Positions 7,877 to 13,963 of a DNA stretch of 16,826 nucleotides are shown here, piece after piece. Position 1 is the stretch's first letter, and every line of letters begins with the position of its first letter. The notes below the pieces were generated by a model. That model saw only the letters and a program-made list of their open reading frames with translations. It was not told the DNA's origin and ran no database searches. The translations under genes were made by a program, and so were the position numbers. Origin of the DNA: an uncultured Clostridia bacterium (lineage in GTDB: Bacteria > Bacillota > Clostridia > UMGS1883); contig CANRHW010000008.1 of assembly GCA_947630525.1 (NCBI GenBank), positions 1-16,826 on the forward strand. The letters run 5' to 3'.

Positions 7877-8695
7877 ATGCTGCGTGATATAACCCTTGGA
7901 CAGTATTACAATACCGTGTCTCCCCTCCACGCCATGGACCCGAGGACGAAAATTTTGGGCGTTATATTCTATATGGCGGCCCTGTTTACGGCGGATTCCG
8001 TCTGGGAATACGCCGCCGTGGCGCTGTTCACCGCCGCCGTCATCAAGATATCCCGGGTGCCGCTGAGCTTTATAACCCGGGGCCTTAAGCCCATAGTCGT
8101 GATAATGGCTTTTACACTGATTCTCAATCTGTTCATGACCGGCGACGGGGAGGAACTTTTTCATCTGTGGATATTCCGCGTCACGGACAAAGGCGTGGTC
8201 CTTGCGGTGAAAATGGCCGTGCGGCTTGTGATGCTGGTAATGGGGACGTCGCTGCTGACGCTGACCACCTCGCCCATAGCCCTCACCGGGGGAATAGAAA
8301 AGCTGCTGTCGCCGCTCCGCAGGGTCGGCGTTCCGAGCCATGAAATAGCCATGATGATGAGTATTGCCCTGCGGTTTATCCCGACGCTCATGGAGGAGAC
8401 CGATAAGATAATCAAGGCCCAGACGTCCCGCGGGGCGGACTTTGAGAGCGGCAGCCTCGTACAGCGGGTTCGGGCTATGATACCCATACTGGTGCCGCTG
8501 TTTGTGGGGGCTTTCCGCCGGGCGGACGAACTGGCGGTGGCCATGGAATGCCGCTGTTACAACGGCGGCGATGGGCGCACGTCGCTCCGTGAATTTAAGA
8601 TGCGCCGGGTGGACGGGGCCGCCCTTGCCGGCTGTTTGACCTTGGCGGCCGTGCTGGCGGCTTTGAAGATACTGGGGGCGGTGAACGTGCTATGA
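7877..8695 (+). CDS. ecfT: ECF transporter transmembrane subunit EcfT
   Basis: Membrane scaffold of the ECF transporter, 272 residues. It opens with the family block LGQYYNTVSPLHAMDPRTK, followed by hydrophobic segments at about 25-60, 70-92 and 108-132 and a last one near 248-268. The two short cytosolic motifs that dock into the ATPases appear as QTSRGADFESG near 176 and MECRCYNGGDGRT near 222, variants of the Ala-Arg-Ser/Gly consensus; the second is less canonical. Its TGA overlaps the ATG of truA in ATGA. Confidence 0.94.
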   Translation: MLRDITLGQYYNTVSPLHAMDPRTKILGVIFYMAALFTADSVWEYAAVALFTAAVIKISRVPLSFITRGLKPIVVIMAFTLILNLFMTGDGEELFHLWIFRVTDKGVVLAVKMAVRLVMLVMGTSLLTLTTSPIALTGGIEKLLSPLRRVGVPSHEIAMMMSIALRFIPTLMEETDKIIKAQTSRGADFESGSLVQRVRAMIPILVPLFVGAFRRADELAVAMECRCYNGGDGRTSLREFKMRRVDGAALAGCLTLAAVLAALKILGAVNVL

Positions 8696-9435
8696 GGCGA
8701 AAATACAAGCTCACCATCTCATTTGACGGCACTGATTACCACGGCTGGCAGCGCCAGCAAAACGGCATTACCGTTCAGGAGATAATGGAAGACGTCATGG
8801 AGAAAATCACCGGCGTTCCTACCCCGGTGACGGGCTGCTCCCGCACTGACGCCGGGGTGCACGCCGAGACGTTTGTGTGCAGCTTTTTTGCCGATACGAC
8901 CATACCTGCCGAAAAGCTGCCCTTTGTGCTCAACACTTTGCTTCCGCCGGACATAAGGGCAAGGGGCTGCGCTGTTGCGCCAGACGATTTCAACGCCCGT
9001 TTCGACGCTGTGCGCAAAACCTATAAGTATCAGATTTTAAACGCTCCTTTCGGCGACCCTTTGCTTCGCAGGTATGCGTGGCACTATCCGGTGAGGCTGG
9101 ATTTCGGCAAAATGGAAAAGGCCTGCGCCGTCATTCGCGGGGAAAGGGACTTTCGCTGCTTTATGGCTGCGGGCAGCGTTGTTAAAAATACCGTCCGCAA
9201 TCTTTCGGAGCTCCGGGCCGAAAAGGCCGGCGACCTCATAACGGTAACCGCCACGTCCAACGGTTTTTTGTATAATATGGTGCGCATAATCGTGGGCACT
9301 CTGGTATATATTGGGAACGGAAAGCTGAGCCTTGACTGCCTGGCGGAGCTTTTGACCGCCGGCGACCGCCGGCTTTTGGGCATAACCGCCCCGCCGCAGG
9401 GACTGAGGCTGTGCAGCGTGGAGTATGAATTATGA
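8692..9435 (+). CDS. truA: tRNA pseudouridine(38-40) synthase TruA
   Basis: Makes pseudouridine at positions 38-40 in the anticodon arm. It has 247 residues, the normal length. The N-terminal KLTISFDGTDYHGWQRQ block and the catalytic Asp53 in GCSRTDAGVHA are intact, as is the FLYNMVRIIVGTL block of the C-terminal half. The ATG overlaps the ecfT stop by 4 bases and its own stop overlaps the next start in the same ATGA way. ecfT-truA adjacency is usual in Firmicutes, where rplM-rpsI often follow; here they do not. Confidence 0.97.
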   Translation: MRRKYKLTISFDGTDYHGWQRQQNGITVQEIMEDVMEKITGVPTPVTGCSRTDAGVHAETFVCSFFADTTIPAEKLPFVLNTLLPPDIRARGCAVAPDDFNARFDAVRKTYKYQILNAPFGDPLLRRYAWHYPVRLDFGKMEKACAVIRGERDFRCFMAAGSVVKNTVRNLSELRAEKAGDLITVTATSNGFLYNMVRIIVGTLVYIGNGKLSLDCLAELLTAGDRRLLGITAPPQGLRLCSVEYEL

Positions 9436-10562
9436 AAAGAGAAACCGTAGCTTCCATAGTTAAAGCATTTATCGCCCTGGCCGTCATTGCGGCGCTGGCC
9501 TTTGTGATCGTTTATCAGAACAAGGACAAACAGCTTGGCGGCGAGGTGAGCGTATTGAAGAACGGCGAGGGCGCCTCCCGGCCTATCGAGGGTTATTCCG
9601 TGGGCCAGACGCTCCCCTTTGGAGATAAGGCCCTGCTGCTGACCACAAACACCTTTATGCTGCTTGACAAAAACGGCCGCGGGCAGATGCGGGAGGTCAG
9701 CTTTTCGGCGCCTCGGGCCCGGGCGGCCGGCAAGTATATAGCCGCCTATGACGGCGGGGGCAAAAACTTTGTCCTTTACAAAAACGACAGCGAGCTCTAT
9801 GATATAAAGACGGAAGATGATATATCCGCCGCCACGGTCAATGAAAACGGTTATGCCGCCGTTGCCTGCCGCGAAGAGGGCGGCGGCACGTCTATCACCG
9901 TTTACAATGACAAGGGCAAGCCGTTTTACGTCTGGAACCTGAGCAGCGGCCAGTTTGTGGCAATGGACCTCAGCGCCGACAATACAAGGCTGTGCATATC
10001 GTCCATAAGCGACGACCCGGCGGAGCTGAGGGGCGAGATAACCGTTGTCCGTTTGGACAGCGAAGAAAAGTGCGCTTCCTGTGCAAAAGAGGACGAAGTG
10101 TATTTTGACGTGCGCATAAACCGGGATTACACGGTTATGGCTCTGGGCAGCGGGCAGCTTGACTATTACAACGCCGACGGAACTTTGCGCTGGAGCCTGC
10201 CCTATGACGGCAAAACTCTGCGCTGCGCCGACATAGATGACCCGGATATGGCTGTGCTGTGCTATGCTTCGGCTGATAGCAGATTTTTCGGCAGCTCCAC
10301 TCAGGTAGAGGTGATAAACCGCTTGGGGGAGATAAGCGCCCAGGCGTCTTTCGACGGATTGTGTGAAAATTTAAGCGTCAACGGGGACAGTTTTGCCGCC
10401 TCGGCGGGGAAAAAGATATTTATTTACAATAGAAAGTGTGAGCTGGAAAACGAAATCAGTTCAAATTCAGCCGTTAAAAAAATGAGCCTGCTCAAAAACG
10501 GCTCTGCCTTTGTGCTCAGCGGCAGCGGCGGCAGTATAATAAACGGACGGGAGGCCCGTTAA
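9432..10562 (+). CDS. DUF5711-type membrane-anchored protein with beta-propeller-like repeats
   Basis: The function is unknown. The 376-residue product has a basic N-terminus, one membrane helix (about residues 8-27, rich in Ala/Val/Ile) and then a long extracytoplasmic-looking region. That region is built of short beta-type units ending in patterns such as LYDIKTEDDISAATVNENG, ITVYNDKGKPFYVWNL and YYNADGTLRWSLPYDG, spaced like blades of a beta-propeller. This matches the Clostridia family DUF5711 as I know it. There is no enzyme motif. Two cysteine-rich spots (CASCAKE near 213) are notable. It overlaps truA by ATGA and its stop abuts the next start, so it is in the same operon. An envelope role together with the CvpA protein is only a guess. 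Confidence 0.75.
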   Translation: MKRETVASIVKAFIALAVIAALAFVIVYQNKDKQLGGEVSVLKNGEGASRPIEGYSVGQTLPFGDKALLLTTNTFMLLDKNGRGQMREVSFSAPRARAAGKYIAAYDGGGKNFVLYKNDSELYDIKTEDDISAATVNENGYAAVACREEGGGTSITVYNDKGKPFYVWNLSSGQFVAMDLSADNTRLCISSISDDPAELRGEITVVRLDSEEKCASCAKEDEVYFDVRINRDYTVMALGSGQLDYYNADGTLRWSLPYDGKTLRCADIDDPDMAVLCYASADSRFFGSSTQVEVINRLGEISAQASFDGLCENLSVNGDSFAASAGKKIFIYNRKCELENEISSNSAVKKMSLLKNGSAFVLSGSGGSIINGREAR

Positions 10563-11171
10563 ATGGTAACGGATATTTTGACGGCGGCGGTTTTATTGGC
10601 CTTTGTATTTATTGGTTCAAAGCGCGGCGCCATGAAGATGCTGCTCAGCGCTTTGGGGCTCGTGGTGTCGATACTGGCGGGAATGTTTTTGTATCAGCCG
10701 GTGAGCGAGCTTTTGGCGGGCACGGGGCTTGAAGCTCGGCTGGCCGAAAAGCTTGGCGAGAATATGGACAGAATAACCGAGCTGCCCGGCATAATGCGAG
10801 ACTTTATCGCCATGACCGGGGCCGACGACAAGCTGGCTTCCGCCGTGGCCGGCGCGGCGGTGGGGGCCCTGTGTTTTTTGTCGGTGGCAGTGCTGGTGCG
10901 CGTGTTGCTGCTGATACTTGGCGCGGTTATGGGGCTTGCGGCTTCGCTGCCGGTCATAAGGCAGGCAAACGGTCTTTTGGGCGGAATATTGGGCCTGCTC
11001 GAAGGGGCGGTGGCGCTGTTTGTTATCTTCGGCGTTGTGGCTTTGATTGAGGCTTTCGGCCATACCGGCCTTGCCGCCAAGATATTTGACGGCAGTCATA
11101 TGGCCGCTCTGATTTACGACAACAATCCGCTGCTGGGCCTTGTGGCCGGATCGGCGGGATTGGTGAAGTGA
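10563..11171 (+). CDS. CvpA family membrane protein
   Basis: The 202-residue protein has four to five hydrophobic segments (about 4-22, 24-44, 84-120, 124-140 and 148-170). It follows the CvpA pattern: ILTAAVLLAFVFIGSKRGAMKMLLSALG at the start, repeated Gly/Ala-rich helices and the conserved loop LPVIRQANGLLGGILGLLEGA. CvpA is linked to envelope homeostasis and, in Escherichia coli, colicin V export; the biochemical role is not known. The ATG directly follows the TAA of the DUF5711 gene, giving strict translational coupling. It ends the plus-strand operon. Confidence 0.85.
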   Translation: MVTDILTAAVLLAFVFIGSKRGAMKMLLSALGLVVSILAGMFLYQPVSELLAGTGLEARLAEKLGENMDRITELPGIMRDFIAMTGADDKLASAVAGAAVGALCFLSVAVLVRVLLLILGAVMGLAASLPVIRQANGLLGGILGLLEGAVALFVIFGVVALIEAFGHTGLAAKIFDGSHMAALIYDNNPLLGLVAGSAGLVK

Positions 11172-11176
11172 TGCTG

Positions 11177-11206
11177 AACCGCGGCGAAAATGTATCGTCC
11201 GCGGTT
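11177..11206 (+). terminator. Weak terminator-like hairpin after the CvpA gene
   Basis: AACCGCGG (11177-11184) and CCGCGGTT (11199-11206) form a perfect 8-bp stem with a 14-nt loop, but no T-run follows. It is the only stem candidate before the tRNA promoter. Confidence 0.4.
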
Positions 11207-11250
11207 GTTGGCGCCGCAGAGAATATTTGATTAAAAAATTAATTTTGGTA

Positions 11251-11279
11251 TTGACTTATAGAAAAAAATAGGGTATAAT
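11251..11279 (+). promoter_or_regulatory. Promoter of tRNA-Pro
   Basis: TTGACT at 11251-11256, a 17-bp spacer and perfect TATAAT at 11274-11279, placed 12 bp before the tRNA 5' end. Confidence 0.9.
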
Positions 11280-11291
11280 ATTCAGGTGTAT

Positions 11292-11368
11292 CGGGGTGTA
11301 GCGCAGTTTGGTAGCGTGCTTGGTTCGGGACCAAGAGGCCACGGGTTCAAGTCCCGTCACTCCGACCA
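11292..11368 (+). tRNA. tRNA-Pro (anticodon CGG), CCA encoded
   Basis: The acceptor stem is CGGGGTG with CACTCCG (one G-T pair). The anticodon arm CTTGG-TTCGGGA-CCAAG places CGG at the anticodon, and the T arm is ACGGG-TTCAAGT-CCCGT. A discriminator A is followed by encoded CCA, for 77 nt in all. An integrase gene starts its 3' end 39 bp downstream, so the 3' end of this tRNA is the likely integration target; the gene is left intact. Confidence 0.97.
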
Positions 11369-11369
11369 T

Positions 11370-11401
11370 AAAAGCACCGCAAAGGCGGTGCTTTTATTTT
11401 T
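11370..11401 (+). terminator. Rho-independent terminator of tRNA-Pro
   Basis: AAAAGCACCGC (11370-11380), loop AAAG, GCGGTGCTTTT (11385-11395), then ATTTTTT. The A-rich 5' side and T-rich 3' side make it bidirectional, so it can also end the integrase transcript from the other strand. Confidence 0.93.
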
Positions 11402-11424
11402 TCGTGTCATATTTCGTGGCATAT
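11401..11424. repeat. Adjacent 12-bp direct repeats at the element edge
   Basis: TTCGTGTCATAT (11401-11412) is followed at once by TTCGTGGCATAT (11413-11424), one mismatch. They cover the last codons of int and lie next to the tRNA terminator, where integrase arm-type binding sites are often found. That role is inferred. Confidence 0.5.
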
Positions 11425-12429
11425 GCTGTTAAAATAGTCGTCAATTTTTTTATCAGTTTTCAGCCGTTCTTGTGTAAATGTATGCTGATAGACTCCTTTT
11501 AGTACACCGGGGCTGCTCCAACCGCCACGCTCCATTGCGTACTTATCGGGAATGCCAAGTCGCAGCATAACCGAAGCGTTGAGGTGGCGCAGATCATGAA
11601 ATCTAATATGGGGCAAGCAGGCGTTTTTCAAGGCCTTCTGGAAACGTTTGTATATTTGTGAGAGCGACAGGGTTATTATAAAATCATCGGGTTCCTCATG
11701 GGGTTTGGCGTTGATGAGGTTCATTATATACTCAGGCACTGGAAGCTGACGGGCACTGTCATAAGTTTTGGTGGAGTTTTTGACGATGTCACCAGTATCT
11801 GTATTTACCTTGACGGTGTGAATGGTGACAATGTTCCCGGTAATGTCGCTGTATCGAAGTCCCCGTATTTCCGACATCCGCAAACTTAACCACATTGCGA
11901 ACAGCACGGGCAGTTCGCATTCGGTCCCGACTACGGCCTTAAAAACATCCTCGGGTGGGGGAAGTTCCTTAAATTTCTTTTGCTGCTTGGGAAGTGTAAC
12001 ATTAAGCCGCTTGGACGGATTGTCGTAATAAATGACGGCGGTAATAAAACCATATATATTTTTAACGGTTTTCGGCGACAAGCTCTGACTTTTTTCATTT
12101 ATGAACGCTTGAACGGTTTTTGAATCAATTGCATCAACGCTTTTCCCCTGCCAAGTATCAAAATAGTTTCTCAGTATCTGCTTATAGGACATCACGGTTG
12201 TAGGCGAAAGCACATTGCTTTTACTGTTAATATAGTCGTTTGCCGCATTTATAAACAGGCGACTATTCAGAGCGCTTCTATGTTCGTCCGCGTAAGCCGC
12301 CGCCTCGCGCTCGACACTGCGCTTATCCGCCCCGGTAAAGCTCTTATATTTCGGCTTGCCGTTTTCGTCCTTGCCGATATATGCGCGGACGCGCCATGAC
12401 CCGCTGGGTAATCGTTTAGCTGTTGCCAT
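11407..12429 (-). CDS. int: Tyrosine recombinase integrase
   Basis: Site-specific recombinase expected to insert and excise this element at tRNA-Pro. From the ATG at 12429 it has 340 residues; a start three codons upstream (12438) is possible. Residues 1-50 form an arm-type DNA-binding domain (GSWRVRAYIGKDENGKPKYKSF), about 55-145 a helical core-binding domain and 155-335 the catalytic domain. Catalytic residues are all visible: Arg184 in SLRMSEIRGL, Lys221 in NSTKTYD, His278 and Arg281 in HDLRH, Trp304 in GGWSS and nucleophile Tyr314 in GVYQHTF. The gene points toward the tRNA, the usual layout at an attL side. The ribosome binding site is mediocre (GGGAG, about 10 bases upstream) and lies in an inverted repeat, suggesting tight expression. 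Confidence 0.95.
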   Translation of the reverse strand: MATAKRLPSGSWRVRAYIGKDENGKPKYKSFTGADKRSVEREAAAYADEHRSALNSRLFINAANDYINSKSNVLSPTTVMSYKQILRNYFDTWQGKSVDAIDSKTVQAFINEKSQSLSPKTVKNIYGFITAVIYYDNPSKRLNVTLPKQQKKFKELPPPEDVFKAVVGTECELPVLFAMWLSLRMSEIRGLRYSDITGNIVTIHTVKVNTDTGDIVKNSTKTYDSARQLPVPEYIMNLINAKPHEEPDDFIITLSLSQIYKRFQKALKNACLPHIRFHDLRHLNASVMLRLGIPDKYAMERGGWSSPGVLKGVYQHTFTQERLKTDKKIDDYFNSICHEI

Positions 12430-12436
12430 AAAAAAC

Positions 12437-12522
12437 ACACTCCCAATAAAAATTTGTTTGACATTTGGGAGTGTACGTGATATAATCTACTTTGGATGGT
12501 AGATTGTACCACGGTACACTCC
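12437..12522. repeat. Nested inverted repeats in the int upstream region
   Basis: ACACTCCCA (12437-12445) is inverted as TGGGAGTGT (12466-12474). Overlapping that second arm, GGAGTGTAC (12468-12476) is inverted again as GTACACTCC (12514-12522). Inside the latter pair, AATCTAC (12484-12490) is inverted as GTAGATT (12499-12505). The first arm covers the integrase ribosome binding site and the second fills the spacer of a plus-strand promoter, so these look like binding sites for a regulator or directionality factor, or alternative RNA folds. Confidence 0.6.
12458..12486 (+). promoter_or_regulatory. Consensus sigma-A promoter pointing from int toward rhuM
   Basis: TTGACA at 12458-12463, a 17-bp spacer and TATAAT at 12481-12486: a perfect match to both hexamers. 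No plus-strand gene with a ribosome binding site follows; a terminator does, after about 45 bp. Confidence 0.88.
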
Positions 12523-12563
12523 TATTTCTGCGGCTCCGATGTTCCAGCATCGGGCCGTTTTTT
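12515..12563 (+). repeat. Repeat flanking rhuM, copy 1 (with 13682-13730)
   Basis: Both copies read TACAyTCC, a short ATyTC spacer, then GGCTCCGrTGTT, a variable loop, a complementary arm, GGCCG or GCCG, and a T-run. The A-T pair at 12539/12550 is G-C in copy 2, a compensating change, so the fold is conserved as well as the sequence. Confidence 0.6.
12531..12563 (+). terminator. Intrinsic terminator, repeat copy 1
   Basis: CGGCTCCGATG (12531-12541) pairs with CATCGGGCCG (12548-12557) with one bulged T and a 6-nt TTCCAG loop, followed by six T. It works only for the plus strand and is related to the terminator at 13697-13730. Confidence 0.88.
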
Positions 12564-12572
12564 ATCTTATTA

Positions 12573-13610
12573 TTAAGTTTCGTCTTTTTTCTCCGGCGGC
12601 GTATTTTCGACAAACTTTTTTATCGCCTTTTCCGTGTCCTTAATTGTTTCGAGATACTCTTCCTCAACAGGGGACAGTACTTGAACTTGATATTTTCTGT
12701 ATTCAGCAGTCGCCTTTTCCATAGCGTCCTTGTGGCTGACTTTTCCGGCATCGGGCAGAATGTTCTCGCCGGTTGCAGATAATATGGAATCCAACTGTTC
12801 TATGTAATCTTTCATATACATAGGATTTTTGCGCATCGCCTGTATTTCCGCAAAGTCAAAATATCCGGACACGAGATTGTTTAACACTTTTAATTCTTTT
12901 TCATCAAGATAATTCTTGGCAATTTTCGCTTCGGCAAGAGTAGGTAAATCGCCTTTAAAGCCTTTCATACCCATAAAAGGCTTATTCGCGTCGGCTCTAT
13001 CGTAAATTACTTCCGCCGCGGTATGACCGTGAGCGGCATAATGCAACTTATTTTGTACGATTTTAAAGAATTGAACAGACATTTCGCTTTTCGGGTCATA
13101 GTCAACGCTCGTTGCATAAAGGTCGAGTACTTGACGATACAGTACTTTTTCAGATGAACGAATATCGCGAATACGGGCAATCAGTTCTTTCCAATATTGA
13201 CCGCCACCGTAACCCTTTAAACGGTCGTCGTCCATTGTAAAGCCTTTGATCATATATTCTTTTAAGCGTTGTGTCGCCCAAATGCGGAAATGCGTAGCTA
13301 TAACACTTCTGATACGATATCCTAATGAGATTATCATGTCAAGATTATAATATCGCATGTTGTATGTTTTTCCGTCGGCGGCAGTTGTTCGGAAATACCG
13401 AACAACTGAATTCTCGTCCAATTCACCATCTTCAAAAATATTTTTAATGTGCTCGCTTACGTTGGATTTGCTCGTCTGAAACAAATCTACTAACTGCGCT
13501 TGTGTAAGCCAAACCGTTTCGCTATCCATACGGACATCAATCTTTGTATCGCCGTTTTCAGACTGATAGATAATTATTTCGCCTTTCGGCATCTTGTCTT
13601 TGTTTTCCAT
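12573..13610 (-). CDS. RhuM family protein (Virulence_RhuM)
   Basis: The 345-residue protein matches the RhuM family. It has an N-terminal DNA-binding-like region with ETVWLTQAQLVDLFQTSKSNVSEHI (about 30-55), resembling phage antirepressor winged helices, then the conserved VRYFRTTAADGKTYNMRYYNLDMIISLGYRIRS block (about 69-101) and WATQRLKEYMIKGF near 110. The long helical C-terminal half includes KGDLPTLAEAKIAKNYLDEKEL. The biochemical role of RhuM proteins is not established; they are common on pathogenicity islands, prophages and near restriction systems. The ribosome binding site is poor (GAGAGG about 17 bases upstream), which is odd among its well-signalled neighbours. The gene is bracketed by two related terminator-like repeats and may be an added cassette. 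Confidence 0.9.
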   Translation of the reverse strand: MENKDKMPKGEIIIYQSENGDTKIDVRMDSETVWLTQAQLVDLFQTSKSNVSEHIKNIFEDGELDENSVVRYFRTTAADGKTYNMRYYNLDMIISLGYRIRSVIATHFRIWATQRLKEYMIKGFTMDDDRLKGYGGGQYWKELIARIRDIRSSEKVLYRQVLDLYATSVDYDPKSEMSVQFFKIVQNKLHYAAHGHTAAEVIYDRADANKPFMGMKGFKGDLPTLAEAKIAKNYLDEKELKVLNNLVSGYFDFAEIQAMRKNPMYMKDYIEQLDSILSATGENILPDAGKVSHKDAMEKATAEYRKYQVQVLSPVEEEYLETIKDTEKAIKKFVENTPPEKKDET

Positions 13611-13681
13611 ATTTTGATATAGCCTTGCCTCTCAATTATGTTTTATTTTGAAAATTTACGCTCGGCGTTTGAATTTAAATA

Positions 13682-13730
13682 TACATTCCATCTCGTGGCT
13701 CCGGTGTTGGCGCACCGGGGCCGTTTTTTT
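13682..13730 (+). repeat. Repeat flanking rhuM, copy 2 (with 12515-12563)
   Basis: A 49-base segment related to copy 1, ending in a T-run. The nearest upstream promoter candidate on the same strand (TTGAAA at 13648) has no good -10, so unlike copy 1 it has no clear transcript of its own. Confidence 0.6.
13697..13730 (+). terminator. Intrinsic terminator, repeat copy 2
   Basis: GGCTCCGGTG (13697-13706) pairs fully with CACCGGGGCC (13713-13722) including one T-G pair, with a TTGGCG loop, then G and seven T. It faces the plus strand, although both neighbouring genes are on the minus strand. Confidence 0.85.
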
Positions 13731-13929
13731 ATTTGAATAAATCAAAAATGCTTTTTGAGGTCTTGTTATATATCTTGTTGTAGGCCGCTTTTTTCGGGTC
13801 CTTAATCCAGCCGGTGCCCTTCTTCCCATATCCGGGAAGAAGGGATTTTTTTATTGACCGTTTGAGTTTTCCTGTGGTACGCGCCTTCAGGGATTTTTTC
13901 AGCGAAGGGGTACGGATACCGAATTTCAT
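13729..13929 (-). CDS. Small basic protein of unknown function
   Basis: The 66-residue product is very rich in Lys/Arg and Gly (KKSLKARTTGKLKRSIKKSLLPG, then GYGKKGTGWIKDPKKAAYNKIYNKTSKSIFDLF). I recall similar short proteins beginning MKFG-RTPS and ending NKT-S-FDL in Firmicutes phages and conjugative elements, but know no function. There is no membrane segment or known fold; the charge suggests nucleic-acid binding. AAAGGAGTGATAAA before the ATG is a strong ribosome binding site. It lies 34 bp after the HsdR-N-like gene and is probably cotranscribed with it. Its stop codon sits in the T-run of the terminator on the opposite strand. Confidence 0.8.
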   Translation of the reverse strand: MKFGIRTPSLKKSLKARTTGKLKRSIKKSLLPGYGKKGTGWIKDPKKAAYNKIYNKTSKSIFDLFK

Positions 13930-13963
13930 TTTATCACTCCTTTATATTATAGTGGTCTATAAT

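Larger units (their letters stand above)
12493..12563 (+). ncRNA. Candidate small RNA of about 70 nt
   Basis: The RNA is defined by the perfect promoter at 12458-12486 and the intrinsic terminator at 12531-12563. It has a 5' hairpin TGTAC-CACG-GTACA and the terminator hairpin. A 26-codon frame from ATG 12496 exists but has no Shine-Dalgarno. The RNA would be antisense to any transcript reading from rhuM into int. It resembles no RNA family I can name. The 5' end is predicted from the -10 position only. Confidence 0.6.

Noticed and set aside
12492..12782. Plus-strand frame of 96 codons over the small RNA and the rhuM 3' end
   Set aside because: It has no ribosome binding site, reads through a terminator, and overlaps a well-supported rhuM on the other strand.
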